A stretch of DNA of 40,501 bases from Bacteroidales bacterium. Its GTDB lineage: Bacteria; Bacteroidota; Bacteroidia; Bacteroidales; JAADGE01. Positions 35,245-40,501 of the stretch are shown here, in pieces. Under the pieces are notes generated by a model that was given only the letters and a program-made list of their open reading frames with translations, did no database searches and had not been told where the DNA came from. The stretch lies in assembly GCA_021648725.1 (NCBI GenBank), contig JAKISF010000005.1, positions 76,375-116,875 of the forward strand, in the 5' to 3' direction. The position numbers were made by a program, and so were the translations under genes. Numbering within the stretch: the stretch's first letter is position 1; the number at the start of each line of letters is the position of its first letter.

Positions 35245-36397
35245 CAACAAGTTCTCCTTTTTTTAATGTTTCTTTTCCTATCGGGAAAGAAATAATTCCG
35301 TTTGCTGACGAAAGTGCATGAATATGTGCTGAACCGTGATATTCAACACGTTCAACCTTTCCGTTTTTTATATGAACGGGAATAAAAGCTTTTCGGCTTG
35401 TTCTTTTTCGTGAATAATCTTTTGCAACGGGAAGCTTTATTTCCGGTGCTTTATAATCATAACCCATCATTCCGTATATAAACGGTTTTGTTAATAATTC
35501 AAATTGAACAAAAGATGAAACCGGATTTCCGGGCAAACCGAAACAAAATTTTGTGTCTGATTTTCCGAAAGTTGTGGGCTTTCCGGGAGTAACCGCAATG
35601 CTGTCAAACAGAATTTTAATTCCGGCTTTTTTCAGAACTTCAGGAACAAAATCAAATTCACCTACCGAAACACCGCCGGTTAAAAGAATAATATCATTTT
35701 CAGATAATGCTTTTGTAACAATTTTGAAGGTATCTTCATAAGTATCTTTTGCAATACCGTAGTTAACAGGTGTTGCTCCTGTTGCTGCAACTTGTGCCAT
35801 AAGTTGGTGACCGTTGCTGTTTCTGATTTTTGAAATGCCGGGTTTTTCATTCGGTTCAACCAATTCGTCACCGGTTGATATTATTCCCACTCTTACTTTT
35901 TTATATACAAGAACATTTGTATAACCCACCGAAGCGAATATTGCAATATGTTGAGGCTTTATGATAATACTTTTTTTAAGAACTGTTTGCCCTTCTATTA
36001 CATCTTCCGCCTGATAACTTATATTTGTTTTTGGTTGTTTTTTTTTGATTGTAACCTGCTTGCCCGCAACTTTCGTATGTTCAACCATTACAACCGTATT
36101 TGCACCTTTAGGAACGGGAGCACCTGTCATAATTTGTGTACATTGTCCTGTTTTAACTTTTTTTGAAGGAGTTTGTCCTGCTTGCACAACTTCAATTACT
36201 TCCAAAGTCATATCTAAATCTTCTTCTTTGCAGGCAAAACCGTCAACTGCCGATTTATCGAAAGGCGGCATTTCAATATCGGATTTTACGTCTTCGGCTA
36301 AAACCCGATTTACTGATTCTGAAAAAGGTATTGTTTCCGTACCGATTTCTTTTACAGACTTTTTTACTATTTTATAAGCATCTTCAAATGTTATCAT
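35228..36397 (-). CDS. moeA: Molybdopterin molybdenumtransferase MoeA
   Basis: Inserts molybdate into adenylated molybdopterin to finish Moco. A 389-residue protein of normal length with MPPFDKSAVDGFA (substrate loop), QIMTGAPVPKGANTVVMVE, GIISTGDELVEPNE, LLTGGVSVGEFDFVPEVL, and CFGLPGNPVSSFVQFELL. The C-terminal MoeA domain IV ends VELVDVRQI-like. An ATG at 36436, directly after the modE stop TAG, is in frame and would add 13 residues; I prefer the ATG at 36397, since MoeA proteins usually begin MITFEDA. Either way the gene is tightly coupled to the modE-like gene upstream and overlaps moaA downstream. Confidence 0.95.
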   Translation of the reverse strand: MITFEDAYKIVKKSVKEIGTETIPFSESVNRVLAEDVKSDIEMPPFDKSAVDGFACKEEDLDMTLEVIEVVQAGQTPSKKVKTGQCTQIMTGAPVPKGANTVVMVEHTKVAGKQVTIKKKQPKTNISYQAEDVIEGQTVLKKSIIIKPQHIAIFASVGYTNVLVYKKVRVGIISTGDELVEPNEKPGISKIRNSNGHQLMAQVAATGATPVNYGIAKDTYEDTFKIVTKALSENDIILLTGGVSVGEFDFVPEVLKKAGIKILFDSIAVTPGKPTTFGKSDTKFCFGLPGNPVSSFVQFELLTKPFIYGMMGYDYKAPEIKLPVAKDYSRKRTSRKAFIPVHIKNGKVERVEYHGSAHIHALSSANGIISFPIGKETLKKGELVDVRQI

Positions 36398-36436
36398 GTG
36401 TGTTTTTTTATTTTGAGACAGCCCGCCGGACTGCAT

Positions 36437-36817
36437 CTACTTTTTATTTAAACTGTGAAAAAACTTTTTTGCCGTATTATAAATTGCTTTGTCAAATTCA
36501 TCTTCGAGTTCTGCAAATGCTTTTAACATATTTTTCCCGTCAGTTGTTAATAATGTTTTTCCTCCCTCTTTTCCGCCGCGTTTTTTTTCGGTGATACAGA
36601 AGTTTAAAGTTTCTTCTGCCTTTTTAATATCTCCCCATACTTTTCTGTAACTTACATTGTTTTTTGCTGCTGCTGCTTGCATTGAACCTTCTTTGTCAAT
36701 ATCTTTTAAAATATTAATAGTATTTTCGTTAAGAATTTCGATACCTGCTTTTGTATTTAACCAAAACTTATAGTTTAAAAAAACATCGAAATATTTTGAA
36801 CCTTTTGAACCTGCCAT
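36437..36817 (-). CDS. ModE-type winged-helix regulator without molybdate-binding domain
   Basis: A 126-residue DNA-binding protein. Residues ~28-100 carry the ModE N-terminal winged helix: INILKDIDKEGSMQAAAAKN, NVSYRKVWGDIKKAEETLN and a basic wing KKRGGKEGGKTLLTTDGKNM, with AAxxxxVSYRxxW matching ModE/LysR-type DNA recognition. Full-length ModE (~260 residues) also has two TOBE/MOP domains that bind molybdate; they are absent here, a common short form. As first gene of the modE-moeA-moaA-moaC unit, with a -7 box at 36838-36845, it probably regulates this operon or molybdate uptake genes elsewhere. Confidence 0.87.
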   Translation of the reverse strand: MAGSKGSKYFDVFLNYKFWLNTKAGIEILNENTINILKDIDKEGSMQAAAAKNNVSYRKVWGDIKKAEETLNFCITEKKRGGKEGGKTLLTTDGKNMLKAFAELEDEFDKAIYNTAKKFFHSLNKK

Positions 36818-36837
36818 TTTTTGAATTTTTCAATATG

Positions 36838-36845
36838 CAAATATA
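36838..36845 (-). promoter_or_regulatory. Bacteroidota -7 promoter box for the Moco operon
   Basis: Minus-strand TATATTTG, 20 bases before the ATG of the modE-like gene at 36817. Confidence 0.55.
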
Positions 36846-36975
36846 AACATATCGGTTAATAGTGAAAGGAAATCAATTATTTTTCTTCTGTTTTTTTTGT
36901 GTAATTGAATTATTGTTTAATTTTAGTTTGTATTTCTAAAATAATATGACATAATATAAAGTAATAAAATATAAA

Positions 36976-37152
36976 ACAGCGTTAGCTTTTATCCGGTATC
37001 AGGAAATCATCAATTTCAAAACTCACCGAAAAAAAGTAAGACGCTCACGTTTGGCGTGGGCTGTTCTTATTTGGTAAGTGGGTGTTTGGTGATACCTCTG
37101 ATACCGGCAAGTTACAGACTCACGCCTCTTATTTATAATTCTAACAGCTTTT
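36976..37152. repeat. Large multi-stem hairpin element upstream of the TM2 gene
   Basis: This fills the 360-base gap between the modE-like gene and the TM2 gene. Five stacked stems can be drawn, all nested: CCGGTATCAG 36993-37002 / 37098-37107; ATCATCAA 37006-37013 / TTGGTGAT 37086-37093; ACTCAC 37021-37026 / GTGGGT 37078-37083; AAGTAAGA 37034-37041 / TCTTATTT 37065-37072; GCTCACG 37043-37049 / CGTGGGC 37055-37061, loop of five bases. GTTAG (36981-36985) and CTAAC (37141-37145) lie outside and can also pair. The string AACAGC occurs at both edges. It is more GC-rich than the surrounding AT-rich spacer. The left part, 36846-36975, shows nothing recognisable. Confidence 0.7.
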
Positions 37153-37177
37153 GGGTCGGAGTTAAACAAAATTATTT

Positions 37178-37594
37178 ATGATGAAAAAGATTATTACATT
37201 AATTATTTTTGCGTTTATTATAAACATAAATGCATATTCCGTTGAAAGTTATGTTATAAACAAAGTTAATTCGAATATTGAGTTATCGCAAGCAGGAGTA
37301 ACACAAAGCTCTGTACAACCTGCAACTGTTAATAAGATAAAAAAACAAAGATTTGTTAAAATCAAGAAAAGAATAAAAGATATAAAGGAAGGTAATGATA
37401 AAAGTTGGGTTGCAGCATTACTTTTGTGCTTTTTTTTGGGAGCCTTAGGGATACATAGGTTTTATTTAGGTTATCCCGTAATAGGAGTTATTCAGTTGCT
37501 AACTTTGGGGTTTTTTGGAATATGGACTTTAATTGATTTTATTTTGATTATTGTTAAAGGGTTAAAGCCAAAAAATGGTGAATATACAGACTAA
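37178..37594 (+). CDS. TM2 domain-containing protein
   Basis: A 138-residue protein with a signal peptide or first membrane segment (residues 1-20), a basic linker (KKQRFVKIKKRIKD), and a TM2 domain at residues ~72-132: SWVAALLLCFFLGALGIHRF followed by YLGYPVIGVIQLLTLGFFGI and WTLIDFILIIVKG. The two helices joined by the GxHRFYLG turn and the W-x-x-x-D motif are diagnostic. TM2 proteins sit in the inner membrane; their function is not established. Start at 37178 or at the next codon, 37181, both ATG. It stands alone between two palindromic elements and ends just before a terminator. Confidence 0.87.
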   Translation: MMKKIITLIIFAFIININAYSVESYVINKVNSNIELSQAGVTQSSVQPATVNKIKKQRFVKIKKRIKDIKEGNDKSWVAALLLCFFLGALGIHRFYLGYPVIGVIQLLTLGFFGIWTLIDFILIIVKGLKPKNGEYTD

Positions 37595-37620
37595 TATAGA
37601 ATACATATAATGAATGCTAC

Positions 37621-37662
37621 AATATTAAGGGCTTTGCATCAAGAGGCCTTTAATATTTTTAA
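37621..37662 (+). terminator. Intrinsic terminator of the TM2 gene
   Basis: AATATTAAGGGC (37621-37632) pairs with GCCTTTAATATT (37646-37657), 12 bp with one G-U pair, loop of 13 bases, followed by TTTT. It lies 26 bases after the stop. Confidence 0.78.
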
Positions 37663-37775
37663 AGATACAAACAATAAACGCAGTAGTATTAAAGCTGCCA
37701 TACCATTATTTAGGGCTTGCTTTAAAACGCTAAATATGTTGTAATTCAATACTTTATATTTGCATTTTTGCGATA

Positions 37776-37819
37776 AAGTGCAAGGTTTCTGAATGAAACA
37801 TTTTAAAACCCTTGCACTT
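37776..37819. repeat. Isolated 10-bp hairpin in the spacer after the TM2 gene
   Basis: AAGTGCAAGG (37776-37785) pairs with CCTTGCACTT (37810-37819); TTT/AAA next to it can extend the stem past one bulged base. No long T run follows on the plus strand (TATTTT). The remaining spacer between 37663 and 37948 shows no coding sequence that I can support. Confidence 0.55.
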
Positions 37820-37948
37820 ATTTTAATAAAACTACCAAATTTTTGCTGCTCAACTGCACATCTCTTTTGTATTTTGTTCAATTTGAAGTATTTATATACA
37901 TCTACATCTCACAAAATCCAAAATAGACGCACATCTGAGCTTTTCAGC

Positions 37949-38056
37949 AAGCCCTAGTTAAACATTTGGGAAGTAACCTGTCCGTTTTACAACGGATAGT
38001 AGTTGAAAACGACTATAATGAAAAATCGAAGTTGCAAACTTCGATTAGCAGGGCTT
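37949..38056. repeat. REP-like element: three hairpins inside a closing stem
   Basis: AAGCCCT (37949-37955) and AGGGCTT (38050-38056) bracket three hairpins in a row: TCCGTT / AACGGA (37981-37996, 4-base loop), ATAGTAGTT / AACGACTAT (37996-38016, one mismatch, 3-base loop) and AATCGAAGTT / AACTTCGATT (38024-38046, 3-base loop, 10 perfect base pairs). This layout, short tight hairpins within a short inverted closing stem, is that of a mobilised REP-type palindromic element. I recall similar strings scattered in Bacteroidota genomes, but that cannot be tested here. Its right end lies within the tail of the truncated gene at 38045-38362. Confidence 0.68.
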
Positions 38057-38362
38057 AATGTTTTTTGTAATTATTTTTTTATCGGCAGGAATAACTTGTT
38101 TGCCGTCTCTGATTAGGGTGTGCCGCTCAATGGTATAACCGTATTGGTTGGCATAATGCCATGCAATAGGATTATCCGGAGCCCAACGTAATACAATTTC
38201 TGTATCGCTTACTTTTGCCAATACATGAATTTTTGGGTTCGGTTCTTCTGTTTGGCTTGTGTCTGCTTTGTTTATTTTTTGTGCTGTTGCTGAAAATGTT
38301 AGTTGCAGGATTAGTAACAGTATTGTTATGATTTTTATTTTTATTTTTGTTTGGGTTTGCAT
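38045..38362 (-). pseudogene. N-terminal fragment of a surface protein (fibronectin type III-like), cut by the REP-like element
   Basis: A 105-residue frame with a signal peptide (ILLLILQLTFSATAQ) and then KIHVLAKVSDTEIVLRWAPD and NPIAWHYANQYGYTIERHTL, a fibronectin type III-like opening. This resembles the start of large Bacteroidota surface proteins of several hundred residues. The frame stops shortly after KNIKPC, and those last two or three codons and the stop are made by the end of the palindromic element at 38050-38056 and beyond. The missing remainder is not found on the other side of the element. So the gene appears to have lost its 3' part when the element arrived, or by a deletion next to it. 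Function of the intact family unknown. Confidence 0.6.
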
Positions 38363-38387
38363 TTGTTTTCTTAATAAATAGTAAAAT

Positions 38388-39158
38388 TTACATTTCCGGA
38401 TATATTCTTAATTTCTTTTTCAGTAATTCTTCAAGTTCTTTTATACGTTTATTATTTTTTGCCAAAGGTGTTCCTTTTATATAAATACTCTTTAAGTTTA
38501 TGCATGCATTCAGTTCCACCGGTAAATCTGAAATATTTGTATCACTTATTGCCAATTGTTCCAAGTTTATCAGTTTTCCTGTCTTTTTTGAAATTTCATT
38601 AATTGGATTTTTTGCTAAAATCAAATCATTTAAATTTATTAGTTTGAACAGCTCATCCGGAAGTTCAGTAAGGTTATTATTATCTAATTTTAACCTCTTC
38701 AGATTTTTTAATTTTGATATATTCCTATGAATACATGAAATTTGATTAGATGACAAATTTAAATCTTTAAGTTTTTTCAATTCTTTAATTTCTTGAGATA
38801 TTTCTTTAATATTATTATTTTTTAATTCTAACTTTTTTAAACTATTAAGTGTAAAAATTGATTTAGGAATTATGCTTAAGTTACAATTATTTAATTTGAT
38901 GTTTTCAAGTTTATTGAGTTCTCTTAATTCAACTTTTTTTAAATTAAATTTAGAAATATATAATGTTTTCAGATTCTTAAATTTTACAAAGTTTTCAGAG
39001 AAATCATCTGTATTGTTTTTTAAATTACTATATATAATAATGCTAGTAACAGAATCCGGATATTGATAATGTTTTATTTCATAAATGCTTTTTAATGTTT
39101 TCTGTGCAAAAATATTACTTGTTATTAATGACAGTATTATTAATAAATATATTTTCAT
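38388..39158 (-). CDS. Exported leucine-rich repeat protein
   Basis: A 256-residue protein with a signal peptide (MKIYLLIILSLITSNIFAQ) and about eight leucine-rich repeats of ~23 residues over residues ~60-235, such as LKKLELKNNNIKEISQEIKE, LKDLNLSSNQISCIHRNISK and LKRLKLDNNNLTELPDELFK. The LxxLxLxxNxL pattern predicts a curved solenoid used for protein binding. No lipobox, no sorting domain, so periplasmic or secreted. The start at 39158 is chosen because it gives a clean signal peptide; upstream codons ATG 39185 and TTG 39194 overlap the end of the previous gene. Probably co-transcribed with the 39175 gene, whose stop is 16 bases upstream. Confidence 0.85.
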   Translation of the reverse strand: MKIYLLIILSLITSNIFAQKTLKSIYEIKHYQYPDSVTSIIIYSNLKNNTDDFSENFVKFKNLKTLYISKFNLKKVELRELNKLENIKLNNCNLSIIPKSIFTLNSLKKLELKNNNIKEISQEIKELKKLKDLNLSSNQISCIHRNISKLKNLKRLKLDNNNLTELPDELFKLINLNDLILAKNPINEISKKTGKLINLEQLAISDTNISDLPVELNACINLKSIYIKGTPLAKNNKRIKELEELLKKKLRIYPEM

Positions 39159-39174
39159 AAAATAAAGTTTTATA

Positions 39175-40302
39175 TTAATTATCATACTTTTCAATTTTAC
39201 TATTTAATATTTTCTTTAAATCAGCATAATATTTTATTAAATCTTGAAAACGCATTATTGCATACTGTTGAGCGAATTTATTTTTTGAAATAAGGAAACC
39301 TTCCAATTTTTGCAATTGTGTTAAATTCCTATGATAATCTAATTCATAAACATTTGTATTGTATTTTGATGAATAGTTTTGATTAAAACTTTTGGTTAAA
39401 AGCAAATCAGCAGTAGCAATAACAGTTAACGGAGGTGATTTATATCTTCCAAACTTTTTGCTTAAAGAATCTAAAAGGTTATATTTTTTATTATAATCCC
39501 AACATAAAGAATCATATTGTACTGATAAATCTGAAAACTCCCAAAGGCTTCTTTGACGTAGAAACAAATATTTTCCTTTTGTAATATTCTTTATTAAATA
39601 CTTTTCTTTGTTTTCAATATCTGAATTTAGACCTGAATAATATTCAGCAATTATATTCATAAATTCTTTAGTCTTTATTTTTATATCATTTTCATAAAGG
39701 TTAGTATCATTAATAAAAAATAGATTATTACCGTCAGGTGTTAAAGGCGGTTTACAAAAACCTTTATTTTTTGTTTTAAGTTCTAAAATGTATTTATTAT
39801 TAATTAAAGTTGCATTTATTAAAACATTTCTTCCTGTTATTTCTTTATTAAATATTGTGTCAATATCTGTTTTTAATGTAATTTCTTCTTCTGAATACTT
39901 TCCTTCAAATATTTTAAGTTTTTTTATAATTAATTTATTTTTAGATGCTTTTTTTATTTTTCCGGAAAAGAATAAATTATCACTGTTTGAAAGTGAAATA
40001 GTATCTTTTATTGCAGGATAACCATAGATTATTGTTTCGTATTTGTTTATCATTGAGTCACAAAATTTTATTCCGTTTTCCCAAAGTGGCATAAAATAAC
40101 TATCAATGTTTTCTCTTGAAATTGGGTTTATTGAAAGTCTTGATTCCTTATTCCAACTACCAATCATTCTTATAGCTTCATATCTAAGCTTTTCTTTAAG
40201 ATTTGTATCTTTATATAAGTCAATCCATATCTTTTTAATATATGAATAATAGAATACACCATATCCTTTGTATATTGCCTTCAAATCATTTACAGCAAAC
40301 AC
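39175..40302 (-). CDS. Protein of unknown function, 5' end doubtful
   Basis: A 375-residue frame counted from a GTG at 40300-40302, but the same frame continues open to a TAA at 40390-40392 without any ATG. N-terminal text (residues ~1-60, with AVNDLKAIYKG and YEAIRMIGSWNKES) suggests one or two HEAT/armadillo-type helices. The middle (residues ~105-180) is strand-rich, with LIIKKLKIFEGKYSEEEITL, and looks like a small beta domain. The C-terminal ~120 residues are charged helices. I recognise no family. In the same frame beyond the TAA, a hydrophobic stretch (SAILIACIICSTLTIY) is open to the window edge, so the stop may have split one gene. It precedes the LRR gene in the same direction. Confidence 0.55.
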   Translation of the reverse strand: MFAVNDLKAIYKGYGVFYYSYIKKIWIDLYKDTNLKEKLRYEAIRMIGSWNKESRLSINPISRENIDSYFMPLWENGIKFCDSMINKYETIIYGYPAIKDTISLSNSDNLFFSGKIKKASKNKLIIKKLKIFEGKYSEEEITLKTDIDTIFNKEITGRNVLINATLINNKYILELKTKNKGFCKPPLTPDGNNLFFINDTNLYENDIKIKTKEFMNIIAEYYSGLNSDIENKEKYLIKNITKGKYLFLRQRSLWEFSDLSVQYDSLCWDYNKKYNLLDSLSKKFGRYKSPPLTVIATADLLLTKSFNQNYSSKYNTNVYELDYHRNLTQLQKLEGFLISKNKFAQQYAIMRFQDLIKYYADLKKILNSKIEKYDN

Positions 40303-40392
40303 CCTTAAAGGTAATGACTCTTCTTCATCATAAATATAATCAATTATTGCTTTTATTTTTTCTTCTGTCTTTAATTCTACTTTACGAAGTTA

Positions 40393-40501
40393 AAAAAATG
40401 CTCGAAATAATGAAAAAAAGTTTTTAGTTTGATTGTAAATTGTTAATGTGGAACAAATTATACAAGCTATTAATATCGCTGATTTTATTTGATAAACTTT
40501 C
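40393..40501 (-). other. Open frame at the window edge upstream of the in-frame stop
   Basis: Between the window edge and the TAA at 40390-40392 the minus strand is open in the same frame as the following gene, with a hydrophobic stretch SAILIACIICSTLTIY that could be a signal peptide or membrane anchor. No start codon can be seen. It may be the lost N-terminus of the 39175-40302 gene, or chance. Confidence 0.3.

Noticed and set aside
36976-37152. Integron attC site
   Set aside because: The outer pair is GTTAG on the left and CTAAC on the right, the opposite of the RYYYAAC...GTTRRRY arrangement, and no integrase gene is present. An attC-like origin is not excluded, only unsupported.
37639-37881. 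An 80-residue minus-strand frame in the spacer after the TM2 gene
   Set aside because: Low-complexity composition, overlaps a terminator and a hairpin, and has no promoter or recognisable domain.

Overview
The window is AT-rich bacterial DNA from a member of the Bacteroidota. Three things support this: a PorP/SprF outer-membrane protein, two very large secreted proteins ending in type IX secretion (T9SS) C-terminal sorting domains, and repeated TAnnTTTG boxes (the Bacteroidota -7 promoter motif) just upstream of many start codons. Genus cannot be read from the sequence. No rRNA, tRNA, CRISPR array or prophage was seen.

Layout. 1-5.9 kb: the end of an asparagine-synthetase-B-like gene, porP/sprF, aroB, a proline dehydrogenase gene, cinA and a small exported protein. 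5.9-15 kb: a TrkH-type K+ transporter, a membrane-anchored PQQ-type beta-propeller, a 949-residue T9SS cargo protein and uvrA, all on the minus strand. 15-23 kb: a 171-bp imperfect inverted repeat, a 1781-residue T9SS beta-helix protein carrying an unusual EQNAEK repeat block, and a TPR/SpoIIE-type phosphatase. 23-27.4 kb: a 1085-residue Asp-box propeller protein and a GH114-like lipoprotein. 27.4-29.5 kb: a compact operon hypC-hypD-nickel transporter for [NiFe]-hydrogenase maturation. 29.6-30.8 kb: a CapA-like metallophosphatase.

30.8-36.8 kb holds a molybdenum cofactor (Moco) region: modE-like regulator, moeA, moaA and moaC in one transcription unit, then, past two plus-strand genes, a stand-alone MOSC protein and a MOSC-MogA fusion. 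Together with hypCD this suggests the cell makes molybdenum (or tungsten) and [NiFe] enzymes encoded elsewhere; moaD, moaE, modABC and the target enzymes are not here.

36.8-40.5 kb is accessory DNA: a 115-nt multi-stem hairpin, a TM2-domain gene, a REP-like cluster of three hairpins that appears to have cut off a surface-protein gene, a leucine-rich-repeat protein, and a gene of unknown function with a doubtful 5' end. The least explained structures are the three palindromic elements (15.0, 37.0 and 38.0 kb), the EQNAEK repeats and the ABAB-duplicated OB-like protein. I did not find a complete system that I can call new.
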